Source of the DNA: Smallanthus sonchifolius
Lineage: Eukaryota; Streptophyta; Magnoliopsida; Asterales; Asteraceae
Length of the DNA stretch: 64,000 bases
Assembly (NCBI GenBank): GCA_023525975.1
Contig: CM042038.1
Location: 9,611,272-9,675,271, forward strand
Direction: 5' to 3'
The stretch's first letter is position 1. Each line of letters begins with the position of its first letter. Below the pieces are notes generated by a model, which saw only the letters and a list, made by a program, of their open reading frames with translations, made no database searches and was not told where the DNA came from. Shown here in pieces: positions 11,442 through 24,692 of this stretch. The translations under genes and the position numbers were made by a program.

Positions 11442-14400
11442 TCAAAGAAGTTGGCGAAGTTCCTGGTTTTCTTTGCGTAATGATTTGATTTCCTTCATAA
11501 GCTCTGCTTGTGTTTCCAAAATTGAGCTCATTGCATTTGACATTTGCATCTATATGAAGAACAAATAAATGAGTAGCAAAAATAACATAAAATATTATAA
11601 AAATACCCAAAAAAAGAAGCCACCTATACCGACCTCCTGCATATGAAATTGCCTTAAAACTTCAATGTGAAGATTTCTAACATCTTCGTGAATAGATTTC
11701 TGGAAAGAAGCAAGAGCTTCATCAAGCGTGCCTTGAAATAGTTGAAGTGAGAAGGAAGGAGATCCCTGCTGCTGTGAATTGGGATGCAAAGGTGATTTCT
11801 GGGAGTGTGTATCTATACCCTGTCATAATATCAAAAATATAAATAAATCAATAACAAATAGCTTTCGAAGAAGAGAAAATCAAGCCCATAAAGCGGGATC
11901 CTATCATTTTAATGGGCTGTTCGGGTTTGCAAAAACAAAATACGTGATGTCAAAAAGTCAGAATCATATAATCAGTTTGTTGTGAAATGTGTTGTAGAGA
12001 AAAGTGATTGGATGAATTTATGTTGTTTGAAGTTTTATAAATTAGATGACCAAAAGTTAAGTGTAAGAAATTTTGATTATTTAAGGAACTAATTGATAAC
12101 AAACACCAAAAGGGCATTCTTTTTGTCAAAAGTAAGATATGCTTTGTGAAATGGAAGTACTAGTCTCTCCAGTATAGTTAAAAAGGGAGGTAAATACGTA
12201 ATTTTATTTTTACCCCAATTGCAACTGACATGAAACTGATTATTGAATCCCCTAAATAATCAAAAGCAGAATTAGTTTATCCAAACAGTAAAACCAGTTG
12301 CATGAACTTGTAGTCACAATAAGTAGATAATCATTAATCAGTTCAAAAACACAAATCCAAACATCCCCTGAATGATACAGTCAAGATGTTCATGTATTAG
12401 AGGTGGCAATTTCAAACCCATTTGCTTATGAATGGGTAGATTTGGATTGTATTATCTCAAACGGGCCAAACAAAAAGATTGACTAAAAAAAGCGAATTGG
12501 GTCGAATAGGTTTAATATATATTACTGTAACCTCCTAAATCGCTTTATTCAAAAATCAGATCTTATTGAGGTAATATATATTACTGTAATCATAATTAAT
12601 GCGTTAATTAATTCAGTTGATACACATTTTGACCAATTGCCCCGATCCACCCATTTCTTAAATGGGTCAAACAACTTACATTCACAGATGGAGGAATTCC
12701 CAATTCCGTGACAGCCGATGTCTCATGCTTTGGAGTAAAGCTACTTAAAATATCTTCTCTCGTTTCGGGCCCTGTTTTCTTTGTTTTCGGGGACCCCACA
12801 GCAATAGATGTCCCGTCACTAAAAGACTGGTTAGTACTTATCCTCTCAGCATAACTTGAAAATCTTCGTGTTTGGTTCAATGTAAGTCCAGAAGATTCTA
12901 GATTACCTTTCAAACCAAGTGAAAGAGAAGTAGGGCCAAATGGGATTTCAGAATAAGCTAAAGGACTCTCTTGACTAGAAGAGGTATCCCTGACCCAAAA
13001 ACTAATACCCGTTTGGCTTGAAGGCAAACTAAGATCTTGAAGTCCAGCCATCATGGATCCTGAAGATATACTGGAAGAAGATGCCAATGTGGCAAAGCGA
13101 GAGGGTAGTGCCCCTTGCTGACGTGGACGGAGAAATTTATCGGACACTCCACCCCAAGCTTCTGGAGGAGTTATGGATGACGGTTCATCGGGTTTTAAAG
13201 ACACTGGAGAAGATAATGGTTGAGAGACAAGATTGTGGTTGTCATCCTGTGTGATTATATAAGAAATTAACAATTGTTAGTTTTTAATAGGACAAATACA
13301 TGAAAATGTAACGAACTTTACTCAAATTTTTATTTGGGTAATATAGTACTCCTTTTCTCACTCATATAAAAGTACAAACTTTCAAAAAGAGCTTATCAAG
13401 GGTAACCTTAATTTGTATTTTATTTTTCAATTTGGGTAATAAGTGAGAAAATATAAAGTGAGAAAACTGAGTAAAGTTGTTACTTTTTTTCTTAACAAAA
13501 TTAGTCCATTTCAATGTGGATTCCATGGCATTTTGTTGGTTAAAATATATCATATATTGAAGTTATTAACTAGCAAACCTGTACCGAAGTTGAGTTAGGT
13601 TTCCAGCCAAAAATCGAGTGAGGATCACTGCCGACATCGGTTGCAAGCGGGAATCTTTTTGATGAAGGAAACAACAGAGCAGTCTTTTTATTAAAATCAT
13701 TTTTGGTTCCTTCAAATAATTTATCAAAAGATGGGATAATCGGTTGAACTTCCACAAGTGGAGAAAACACCTCCATGTCATCTTTAAAATTATAACCACG
13801 TGGTGCATGTAATCTAGCCAATCCACCACCTCTTAAAGAGCTTCTCAGTGGTGTTTCTTCCCCTGCTGCAAATGAATCATTAGCATTAGAAGTTGTTGAT
13901 GTGGTAGACTCTTGAGAGGGTCCCACACGAGCAGAGCTTCGGGACCCAGCAATTGAAGTAGTAGATGTTGTTGATGAAGGAAGTGGGTCCGGCATAACAA
14001 TTGAATCATCCACAGTACCGCCCATAAGAGCCGTATCTGGTGTGCAACTTTTTTCATTTACAAAAATGGGTTTTGACCTTTGCCAGCATAAACTTGTGAC
14101 AGCCTACGTAAACAAAATAACACAAGACTTGTAATATCTGTAAATTAAAAAAACCAATGAGAGACGGGTTGTTACCTCAGAATTAGCATAAGCACGAAGA
14201 ACAGTAATAGGTTGAGGCTTTGCACGCACATCATAAAATACCACCTGTCCAGTTGTTGTGCCAGCTGCCAGTGTGTTTCCATCATCATGAAATGCCACTG
14301 AAGAAAAAGGTGACTCGTACGGTATGCAAAATGAGGGTCGTCTTGCTCCCGAGTCAAAAGTGTACAATTTTTTATCCAGCCCGACACTAGCAATTATCTG

Positions 14401-16472
14401 TGAAATTCCAAAACTTTGTATAAGATATATGCAGAATATTATTTTCATTATTTTCTATCAAAGAAAAGGTACAAAGTATATAGTAGAAACCTTGTCATTG
14501 GAGGGTGAAAAACTAATGCCAGCTGTTGGTGCAGAATGCTGCTTTAACCAAGAAACCTGCATGTCAAAATCAAATCATCATAAGATTTTTGTTGAACAAT
14601 AACTGCATCAGTTAATCAACCTTTAAGGAAAATGAACAAAAGTTCAAAAAAATAGTAACTTAAAAGAGACAAAGCATGTATATGAGTTTAATAAGATGGA
14701 CCTTTGGGTTGCGACCAGTTGTATCCCACAGATGAACAGAACCATCATCACCAGCTGTCACTAAAAGGTGCCTGCTAGCCCGTGAATAATCAAGCACCCT
14801 CAAGACCTGAGCTTGAACCATCATACAAACATCTAGCACATCAGAAAACAAAAGTATATAAATTACAAACACCAATAAGAACTAAGATTCTTAATGGTTT
14901 TGTGATTGCTAAAAGATGGATAAGAAAAAACACCTGCCCATTAGGATCCTTGAGTTCAGTAGCCCTTGCACCCGATCCAAGATTGTGAATTATAAGATCA
15001 CCGCCAAGACTAATGGAAGCTAAATGTTCATCTCTGCAGTTATATTTCACATCTGTTATTGTGTCTGTATGACCTTTTAACCACTTTATACATCTCCTTC
15101 TCTGTAAGTCCCATATTCTCACAACTTGACCACTTCCACCGGAACAAATGTAACGAGATGCTTTGGTACTAAAGCTTATAGTGAAAATAGACTCCTGCAA
15201 TTTGATAACTGAATCAATATTCAGAAATATATACAAAAAAAATGGAGTTGACCAAATACCAATTCAAGCAGGCTTGCAAATTAAAGAGGTGTGCCTCACC
15301 CATAAGCCTTAAGGTTAACATGAAACAAGCGACACTAACTACCAGGCAAACAATATGTAAAATCCAAAACTTAAAACAAGCACATTAACATCTCTTTCAG
15401 AACAATAACAAAGGCTTGAAGCATGATGCACAATCTTGGTTCTAAAATGCGCGCATCAGGAGTGCGCCGAATGTGCAATGATGCGGTGATGAGATCACAT
15501 CGCTGCAGTTGATGCGATGTGGTTCCATGATGCACATGTGATGTGTGATGCAGTCTGATGTGACGCATCATGCAATTGGCCATTATTTGAACAAATTAGA
15601 CTATCAATTGCAATAGGTCTGAGTTTTTCAAATCTTATTGAGCAAATCCAACCATCAATTAAGCAATGGGTTTGAGTATTTGAACAAATTAGACCATCGA
15701 CTGAACAAATCTCACCATAGATGATGAAAATGTCTTATATTTTAGTGTTAAAAAGCATTAACAATTTAAAATATCTACAAATATTCTTTTAGTATTTTTC
15801 TAATAACGAACATGTGATGCTATTACGCATCTCACATCAGCTTTTAAAACCAAAACGCATCAGAGCACCACGAGCAATTGAAACCAAGAGCCAAACAAAC
15901 TGTAAATAACTGTTAGTTTTCTGAACAATCTTAAGTCCATAGATCTTGACTCTAAAACTGGAAAATCATACAAAAACATGAAGAGCAAAGCAAGCACACT
16001 ATCCACTCACCAGTGTCAATATCGAATTCAAGTGGCAACTTAAAACATAAAAAATGCATATGCCAAACACAAGATCAACTCACCTCAATATTGTCACCAC
16101 TGTCAGTGCCGGCAGCAGGAATAGTCCCCATACTTTGACCATTCTTTCGCCATAACGATATCCTTTTATCATCACCAGCACTTGCCACCACCAAATCTGA
16201 TCACAACCTCATCTTAAAAATTCAGGCTGATTTTTGCAATTTACAACTACTAATCAAACAATTATCTATTAATAGTCTAATCAAATATAAATCACCAGAA
16301 GGACAAAATTCTTACTCGTATGGTTCCACTTGACGGAGTTAACTTGAGAACCAGGCGAAGGCGTGTGGCTGAGAACACAAGGATCGCCGGGATCCACCGA
16401 AACATCGAAGAGTTTAACGGTGTCCCCACCGCTAGCAGCCAAAAGCGACATTGCAGGATCGGTGAAGTTCAT
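11442..16472 (-). CDS. NEDD1: NEDD1-type WD40 protein (gamma-tubulin complex targeting factor), complete, 10 exons
   Basis: NEDD1 recruits the gamma-tubulin ring complex to spindles, phragmoplasts and cortical nucleation sites. Minus-strand exons from the ATG at 16472: 16316-16472, 16084-16196, 14934-15194, 14702-14806, 14491-14556, 14176-14397, 13579-14103, 12680-13246, 11634-11819, 11442-11549. All phases fit, giving 769 residues, close to the Arabidopsis protein. Residues 1-308 form WD40 repeats (GGDTVKLFDV, SAGDDKRISLWR, YICSGGSGQVVRIWDLQR, TAGDDGSVHLWDTTG, DKKLYTFDSG). Residues 309-672 are Ser/Pro-rich, with TPPEAWGG as in plant NEDD1. The C-terminal 97 residues (SLQLFQGTLDEALASFQKSI, then ETQAELMKEIKSLRKENQEL) form the predicted helical gamma-tubulin-binding region. 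Intron 2 (15195-16083) holds GCATGATGC-type short repeats. Confidence 0.97.
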
Positions 16473-16701
16473 TATTGGTTAGGGTTTGATGAGATGTGGA
16501 GCTAGCTTGATCAGTGGTGTGATTTGAATTACAAAATCGAATGAAATGAAATTGAATGAAAAGAGAGGATAGTAACGGTAATTGAATCAAATGTAATCGA
16601 TTAGGAATGATTTGAGAGAAATTGTGGGATGCATTTTTCGTGATGATTTTGAAACCCTAAAGCGATAAAATTTTCAAAAAGAGTACCGACTGCTCGGCGC
16701 C
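16473..16701 (-). promoter_or_regulatory. 5' UTR and promoter region of NEDD1
   Basis: Sequence immediately upstream of the NEDD1 start codon, up to the hAT element at 16702. No clear TATA box was noted. The assignment is positional. Confidence 0.4.
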
Positions 16702-17085
16702 CTTCTAACTAGAGGTGAACAAAAAAACCGGTTTGGAAATCCAAACCGGTTCCGAACCGGAACCCGAACCGCCCCAAAACCGGTTTTGTGTGAACCGGTT
16801 TCAAACCGATACGAACCGCCGGTTTACAACCGGTTTGAAACCTATACATTTTAAACCGGTTTGAAACCGGTTTAACCCGAACCGACCCGAATAAAAACTC
16901 GTTTCAAACCGGTTTTAAACCGGTCAAACCCGATCAAAACCGGTCAACGGACCATCTCAAACCGGTTTCAAACCGGTCCGGTTTGAACTCAAACCGGTTT
17001 TGACTTTTTGTTGACCAAACCGGTTCGGACCGGTTCGGAACCGGTTCGGTTCAAAAACCGCCTTTTGTGCACCTCTACTTCTAAC
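16702..17085. mobile_element. hAT-type MITE packed with AACCGGTT palindromes
   Basis: Inverted ends TAGAGGTG (16710) and CACCTCTA (ending 17077) are flanked by an exact 8-bp duplication CTTCTAAC (16702-16709 and 17078-17085), as expected for hAT insertion. The 368-bp body is almost wholly composed of variants of AACCGGTTTGAAACCGGTTT and TTCGGAACCGG, with dozens of CCGG cores. It has no open frame. It lies about 230 bp upstream of the NEDD1 start codon. Confidence 0.9.
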
Positions 17086-17715
17086 TCGAGGAAAATCGCC
17101 CCAACATGTTTGAGTTAGTCCTTATTAATTACAAAATCAGCCATTTGGGTTCTGCCGGATGGACAAAAAGTTTTTCACAAAGTGATTTCATTTGAAAAGT
17201 CACGGGTCAAGTTTATGCGGTTAGGATTTGGGGACACAACCCTAACCTAAAAAAGTACCCTAACAAAATACTTAATAAAGGGGTGTTATCTCATTTTAAC
17301 CCAAATCCTACTTCAATTACCCAAAGAGGTGGGGACACAACCATAATACCCTAAACCAATCTAAAGGCTCCACACACCACACACGGCTTGTTTCACGGGT
17401 AGATATACCCGAATGGACTTACCCTAATACTTACCCGAGTAATTGGAGGCAACGTACCCGTCTTACCCGTAGTACCCGCTTCACTACCCGAAGGGTGCCC
17501 CCAACACCCTTAAAAACAAAAAACAAAAAAAAAATTTGCTCAGATTGTCAAATTGGCCAGGCCAAGCCAAACGTAGATAAAAATAAGAATGTTGTAATGT
17601 TACAATTGGAACTTAAATAAACATCATAGCTATAGTCCAAAATTAATTATAAAGTTTCAAATTATTAAGAATTTTTAAAATTAAAAAAAATATTTAAGTA
17701 AAATAAGTTTATATG
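17086..17715. other. Intergenic DNA with TACCCG-rich stretch
   Basis: No gene seen. The part at 17395-17500 repeats TACCCG/TTACCCG and resembles sequence near the repeat at 54142-54912. It may be a degraded copy of the same repeat. Confidence 0.35.
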
Positions 17716-17734
17716 ACGTTAGCATATGGAACTA

Positions 17735-17845
17735 CTGACGTTAGGCTCGTTAGCGAACCAGAAACAGTTGGTGGGATTCGAGCCTGGGTCACACAGGTGT
17801 GGACATGAGGCGCGTATCACTGGGCTAGCACCCATTTTTGTTCGT
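17735..17845 (-). repeat. tRNA-derived SINE-like fragment
   Basis: On the minus strand GCTAGCCCAGTGA resembles a pol III A box. About 35 bases later GGCTCGAATCC resembles a B box. There is no complete cloverleaf, so this is read as a decayed SINE head and not a tRNA gene. Confidence 0.4.
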
Positions 17846-17962
17846 TGTATCCGTTTCAAACATGGTATATATATGTACGGAAAGGATCATGTCCAAATAA
17901 ATCATTTTAACCAACATGTCCAAGACTTTTTGATGGCATGACAAGTAACTTGTCAAATTGGC

Positions 17963-20300
17963 ATGTAAGACCCCAACCCGGGCATCCTACAGTTGGTTCT
18001 CATAACGGGTCGTTTTCATTAAAAACACATTTATTACAAATCGAACTACATCGGAAGTCTTTCTAAAAACATTTATAACCATTTAATGTTATTAGGTATA
18101 CCTTACGAATGTCTGCACACCGATCCGAGTAACGCCGCTTCCAAGCCAAGATACGTCGATACACCGCTTACCTGCAAACAATCTAACGTACACACAAAGT
18201 CAGCTACGCTGAGTGAGTTCTAATAGTTTAATTTAAATAAAAACATCACGTCATGTTCTTTAGTTTATTTCACTCAGGACCCTCCAGTCCTTATAAAATA
18301 TTATTACTCTTTATCAACTAATGACCAATCCCCTGTCATCCCATAACCGTTTATCACCCGAGACTCAACCCATACTACCAATAACCTTACAATCACCATA
18401 GCATAGACTCAACATCCTATGCTAGCAACTCATATCCAAGAATACACATTAACTCGACTCTGGGTTAACACAACCTACCCTAGACATTAACACATCCAAC
18501 CTTAACTAAGGCTCTCACAATTAACTGACACGACCCTTATACACGTCATGTCACAAGTCATGACTCAACGGTCAGTCTAACTCTACACGCTACATTAACA
18601 CTATCTCATACACAATAAATATAACTCATTACTAGCATGAAAATGAACACATATATATTCGCATGCAACCACATACCTTATCACTGCACCCTCGTCAGGG
18701 CATTAACACACCCCGAGCTCATCATTAACCTGTTAAATGTCACCATTGGTGACTTCCTGAAGGACCTCGTCCTCCACGATCCCGTTTGCCATGTCATGAT
18801 GACAGCGATACAAACACACTACCCGCCATGCCACAAGGACAATGACACCAATCATACAACACAATATAAACATATAATAACACACACCATATACGGGACT
18901 CATTAACCACACCTGCACCTTACACGTGACACTAACACAACATACCCCGCATGCAGTCATAACCCTTTTAACTTCAAGCCCGATTCTCCCAGTCCAACCC
19001 TTAACATGTCGCACAGTAATACCTCGTCTCTATAACTCACACATTTCTAGGAACACGCCATAAACCCCTACGACTCTCAATTAAGCAATTTATACTCAAA
19101 GCATATTGGTTTAGAACCCGTGACCCTTAACATGATTAATTACATTAATACCACGTGACTGTGTGTACGATAGCCCCAAAACAGTAAAACGTTTAAAATA
19201 GGGGATTAGAAACTCACCAGTATGAAGATCCCTCTCAAATACCGTGACGGTCTTCTCGTATGAACCCGAACCTGTCAATGTATAATCACAGGGTCAGGAT
19301 AAGTTCTAAACCCTACGTCGAATAATGCGTACATAAAATAAAACCCCGATACTCGTCTCGTCTGCTTGTTAGACCGGCTCATCAAACTCTTGTCACCCCA
19401 AATACTTGTTTTTAACTCGTCTATGGACTTGGTTGACACCCGACTACACCAACTACGCTCCATGCATGCCCGCAACGCACGTCCTTCAAACCCTAACCCC
19501 ACGAGACGCGTGTATTCGAACCGGGTTTTCCACACTTGCATGCGAGCCATGCAACGTTCCAACTCGATGCAACCCGCACCCGGGCTCGTACGTGTACCAC
19601 CACGTGTACCGTCACCTTCGTCGTGCACCACCACCGTAGCGACCACATCGTCCTCTGGCTCCCCACCATGCACCACCACACCCGCCACCTTCATCTTCCT
19701 CGTCTTGCAATAGCCTAGTCGAGCCCTATCCGGTTACTACCATAGCCACCATCGACGGTGGTCTCCAGTCGTTCGTCACCCTCGGACACCATCGCCGCCG
19801 CCGCACAGCCACAGAGCACCACCACTGCAGCTCTCACCGTTCCCGCTACACTCCCTTTCCGGCCGTACTCATCACACACCATCACCTGTAACCACCACCC
19901 GCTGCTGCCGAGTCGGCCTCCCCATGCTCCCTTGTGCCTCTCCACCAACCCCCACCGTCACGCCACCCTGCTGCCACCATCGGGCGTCTTACTACCCTTG
20001 TCTTCTTCTCCGACCACCATACGCGAATCAAACCCTAAGGCCCACCGGGTTTCCTTGCAATACCGAAACAAAATAATGACACTAGGTAGAAACATAAACG
20101 AGAAGTTACCTTGGTTACGTATGGAGTCTTCCGCTTAAGACCGCCTTGGGACCACCGTGAATCACCGCCGTCGTCCTCCTGACTCTCGTCACTCTCTGCC
20201 GTCGCACGCAAGCCCAAGCCAAATGGCTTAGGGTTTTGCGCAAAGGTGGCTTTTAAACCCCTTGATATTTCGCTCCGGGTCCTTCGTAAATCCTTTAACG
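17963..20300 (-). mobile_element. LTR-retrotransposon-derived DNA, probable LTR, minus orientation
   Basis: The minus strand ends in GTCTTACA at 17965, a plausible LTR 3' terminus. It carries an AATAAA-type signal nearby (AATAAATGTG at about 18025) and GAACTCACTCAGCGTAGCTG, a motif I associate with Asteraceae Gypsy LTRs. The right half (19360-20240) is unusually GC-rich and CCACC-rich, with several overlapping open frames on both strands that I take as non-genic. No gag or pol was found and the other terminus could not be placed. Confidence 0.35.
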
Positions 20301-20415
20301 CATTCTTCGCTCAAACCTTGGTAGGGTGGCCGGATTTTTGTGGGTGGTGGTGGCAATGGAGGTGGGTGGTAATAATGTAGGTTAAGCCTAAAATTTATTG
20401 TTTTAAGAAGAAAGA

Positions 20416-20605
20416 TATTGGTGGTGAGCCGGATCTTAAATTGGTTAATTACATAAATGGTTTTTATGTTAAAATAAGGGCATTTTTGTCATTTAACACA
20501 AAAACTAAGTTATTGATGGTGAGCCAGATCTTAAATTGGTTAATTACATAAATGGTCCTTATGTTAAAATAAGGGCATTTTTACAGAAAATGTTGATAGC
20601 GTTAG
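20416..20605. repeat. Tandem duplication, about 95-bp unit, two copies
   Basis: The block GGTGAGCC(G/A)GATCTTAAA followed by TTGGTTAATTACATAAATGG and TTATGTTAAAATAAGGGC occurs at 20423 and again at 20518 with few changes. It is a direct repeat with 95-bp period and no coding content. Confidence 0.8.
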
Positions 20606-21560
20606 ACACATGACTTTAATTGAAACGAAAATGAAATCGCAGTGACTAAAAATGTAAAATTAGAACTAATGGACTAAAAACGAACAATATAATTAAGGAA
20701 GGGATGAGTTGATGGAGAAGAACGATTTGAGCGAGAAAATAAACATTTTACTTCACATAAACACGTCATGTGGCGGTTCTAGTGCTTTATTTATTAAAAT
20801 AAGATGTGAATTATTTAGCTTGAGTTATTAGTTTACATAGATTTTATTTAGGAATGTACATATTTTATTATTATTAAAGACGATTAACGGTTAAGAGCAA
20901 TTGAAACAATAGATAAAATTTAGGTTATAGATTAAAACGAACATGTATGAGAGCAGTTAGATGCGTTGTTCTTTCTTTTCCTTTTTTGCACGTACAACTA
21001 CCGGAGATTCAAAGCAAAAGCTGAGGCACAAAACATTATCTACTGTTTTACACTGATAAAAAAAAATTCCCAACATTTAGAGTAGAGTAAAAAGTAATTC
21101 CTTTTATTTTAAAACATAATTACATATATATCTAAATCAAAACTTAAATTACATAAATCCAATTTTTTTTATAGAACTAGAAGGAGGCCCCGCGCATTGC
21201 AGCGGTTTCCAAGAGATGTCCCGCGTGTTGCGGCGGAAATTAACTTCCTCAAAAGCTTATAAAATAAATTAAAAACATTTACGGAAATTAACTGCCTAAG
21301 ATCAGTGTATAAGATTAAACACAAAAAAAATGCAGCATGAAAAAAGAGTAAAAAAATAAGATAAAATCGCATAAAAACAGGGGTGACGGGTTTTGAACCC
21401 AAGTCTAGGGTTACCCGGTACATACATACATAACATACTTATGTGCTTGTGTTAGTAATGATATAATATATATTTTTAGGAGTTATTTTAACATGATTAT
21501 CAGGTTTTAAATTTTATAAAATGATTAATATTTTAACTAACTACACATAATAGGTAAGTG
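20606..21560. other. Intergenic DNA with a possible Helitron 3' end
   Basis: No gene seen. At 21176-21215 the minus strand reads as a GC-rich near-palindrome (CCGCTGCAATGCGCGG) followed by CTAGT, which resembles a Helitron 3' terminus. No matching 5' end was identified. Confidence 0.3.
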
Positions 21561-21599
21561 CATATATCATAACGTAATACAGTTTAGATAATAACCAGG

Positions 21600-23110
21600 T
21601 ATCGAACCACTAGACACATTAGATACCAGTGTAGTTTCATAATAAAAAATGTAAAGACAAGTGAGACAAACAGAACGAGACCGGGGATTGAGAGATAATC
21701 AGATCAATGACACATCACTTGGGCTAGAATCTACTTGGTAGTAAATCAGTGTTTTAGAATCAGGACAATGGTGTGGTCAAAGTTATTATAGGGGTGAACG
21801 ACTCCTTGGTCGGGTTAGCGTTCTTAATGACCGGTTAGAAGGCTAACATGCTCCCACAAATGCTACGCCTCCTTAGGTCATTATTCGGACTAAGATTATT
21901 CAGCTGACGTGGCTCCCAACTAGGGTTATCACGCCATATGACTCATTGGAAATTTGGAATTCGCAACCACCACAAAGCGACTCTGTGAAGAACTGGAAAA
22001 AAAATACTCAAATTGACTAGTATATGCTTTTTAGTAATAAAATGGAAGGGCTCTCGCTAGGATTACCGCAACCTTGAATCTATTGGAAAGCTAAAATGAT
22101 AAGACACGCTAGCCACTGCAAGATCAGATTAAAGACATCTTGACTACAACATACTTTACATAAATATGTCTACTACCTCAAACTTTAAACTCCATAGCTC
22201 CTGTTAGAAGTCCTCTGCTAGCCAACTACAAGAGGATAAAAGAAATACCAACACAAAATCCAAGGTTAAGCTAAAACTCAAAATGCTTTGCTTGATTACC
22301 CAACCCCAACCAACAAAAGTTTAAATCTTTACCAATATGGCCTAGTATAGTATCAAAGACTTGTATCAAGACGTATAACTTTGAATTAATGCTTAAAAAA
22401 CATGTATTGCTTAAGACACCCACATGAATACATGATTTAAGACTCTAATGACTAAAAATTAAATACTCACATCCATAAAGGATGATCATATTCAAGAATA
22501 ACCAACTAACATAAACTCATAATTTTACTAAAATTTACACCAACTTTCATATTTACCCAAGTGATACAAGAAGACTAGCCACTAGTGGCCATACAAATGA
22601 TCACACAAACACTTCTTGATATATAGATCATGGAATGAAAACATGTAATCAAACCAAAGACAAGTATAGTGATTATGAAATGCTTCTGGATATTGGGTGA
22701 AATAACTCTCTTTGCTATTCTCGTGGAAGAGCCATGTAGGAACTCTCCCCAAATGTTGCTTGTGAAACGAGGAGGCTTGAGCCTCTATTTATAGGCGAAA
22801 TCAGGGGAGGGACGCTTGTGCCTCTGTACACACGCCCGTGTGTACTTTTGTCCATGCGAATCACCTTTTGAGCGGAATCAGCTTTTCATGAAAAGTTGGA
22901 GGGATGCACGGGCGTGCATGGGTATGCTCAACCGTGCCTCCTTGTTGACTGGGTGTTGACCTATAGCATTAACTAGGTAATCAATGCAGGTCGAATAGAG
23001 TTAGTCCTAGGGTGAAGTTGGCGAGCTTCTGGAATGTATCTGACTGGTTCCAAGGGGAGCACGGTCGTTTCTAGCCTTTGACTTTAATAGATCCTTGAAT
23101 TTTTCTTCCT
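21600..23110 (-). mobile_element. Possible LTR or retroelement leader, minus orientation
   Basis: The minus strand has CCTATAAATAGAGGC at about 22783-22797, a strong TATA-type core promoter, followed by a leader-like stretch without coding content. Upstream lie CACGGGCGTGCATGG-type GC-rich repeats. This arrangement is common in plant LTRs, but I could not find TG..CA ends, a primer-binding site or pol. The assignment is weak. Confidence 0.28.
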
Positions 23111-23384
23111 TCTAGCAAGGAAAGCCAAATAACGTGCAACTATTCAAAAATAACCAAATTAGGCCTAATTTCACTGCATATGCCCAAAAATAGGACAGAT
23201 ATGAGGATGATTATGCATGAAAAATATGTATGATTGATAGCATATCACATACATACATACGTACGTACATGGATACATACATAGTGCTATGTGTTCTTTT
23301 CTCAAATTTTGAAATAAAATAAGTTCATTGATTTAAGATTATCTGAATAACAATAAAACAAAGCATTCGTAATTCATACCGTCA

Positions 23385-23775
23385 CTTTGTTGCTTTAATT
23401 TTTTGAATTTTTGGAATTCAGGAAGGGTTTGCTGCTCTTCATCGGAATGGAGTCCACTGTTACTCTCATCGCCATTGCATTCAACATGTTCTGAAATTGA
23501 AACACGGAGTAGAATAATTAAACAAAAAATATTAGCAAATTACATAGAATACGATCATGATACAAGCTTTAACATGTATCACATTCTTCTAGGGTTTCGA
23601 GTTCTTGAACTTTATTTGAATAATTCAAAAATTATAGATCAATTGCAGATAATCCCTTCAAGCAACATATTGGCATATATCGGCAAAGATGTTGGCCACC
23701 GCCACCACCAGCGGATTATTCATACCATTGTTGATCGGCTTTGCTGTCGTCGATTGTGTGACCTGAAGTGAGGAT
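23385..23775 (-). other. Possible minus-strand exon of an unrecognised gene
   Basis: A minus-strand segment at about 23374-23491 is bounded by TTTCAG and GGTATG and encodes an acidic stretch (HVECNGDESNSGLHSDEEQQ). An ATG further upstream at about 23730 starts a short peptide beginning MNNPLVVAVAN. I could not join these into a gene and recognise no family. It may be chance. Confidence 0.2.
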
Positions 23776-23829
23776 TAGGGCTAAAATGATGAAATTTGGG
23801 TATATAACATGTAACAAAAAAAAGCGTTG

Positions 23830-23895
23830 GATACGGATCTCAAACACACGATCTCCACTGCATGAGCTAACTAGATTGGCTGTTTGGATTTTGAT
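23830..23895 (-). repeat. SINE-like pol III box pair
   Basis: On the minus strand TTAGCTCATGCAGTGG (A-box-like) is followed by TGTTTGAGATCC (weak B-box). It reads as a decayed tRNA-derived SINE head, not a functional tRNA. Confidence 0.3.
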
Positions 23896-24692
23896 AATAA
23901 CTTGATTTTCCTTGTGTGTGTGTATATATAAAAAGTTCAAGTTACTATTCATACCGACCACGATTTTTAATATACATAATCATACGGGTCGTAGGACATG
24001 TTATACCATCACATCATACACACTATAAGGTTTTATACGAGTTGTCTAAGTGGTATAAGTTCAAATCATACGAGATATATTATATGCTATAGTAACACAA
24101 AAACGAGTGATGTGACAAACAAAAAATAATAAAACCCAGATTTATAAAATGATCCCATGATAACAAACAGTAACTAACAACCGCTCGTTCTAACCCCATC
24201 AAATCAATCACACGATAAACATATGGGGAATGAAACGAGGCCCGTTGTATACCGTTCCTTTTTGCCGGCAAACTTCTCTTTCAAAAGTTGTTATCCATAA
24301 ACAAAATCTATATCAAAATTTGGTGTTTGAAGATGCTAATCTTCAATTCCACTGGTGTTATCGTCTGTTTCATCCAATCACACACAGACACAGCTTCAAT
24401 TGTGACCGTCCAGAAAACGTTTATTTCAACAAGATTCTCTGCTAATTTTCTATCATAAAACCCTACGTTTCGTTTCCCCGTCAGAGATTCCCCTGCTTTT
24501 CCTTTTCTTTTTTCCTCAAAACAAATAGCTTTTTATCACGATGCCATTGTTCTTGTCTGCGACCCTCTTTTGCTTTCTTTTTCAGACCATCCTTTTCGTC
24601 GCTATCGCCATCTTGCTCCAATTTTTGGGTTTTAGCATTGATCTTGAGATCCCATCCCTGTGCTGTGGCGACTCTATACATACCCACCAGTC

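Noticed and set aside
17735..17845. Functional tRNA gene
   Set aside because: A- and B-box-like motifs are present but no cloverleaf can be drawn. The same holds at 23830, 43240, 49190 and 50470, which are SINE-like.
19275..20217. Several overlapping open frames on both strands (GC-rich, His/Thr/Pro-rich or Val/Gly-rich)
   Set aside because: They mirror each other across strands, are low-complexity and lie in LTR-like DNA. No domain or splice structure supports a gene.
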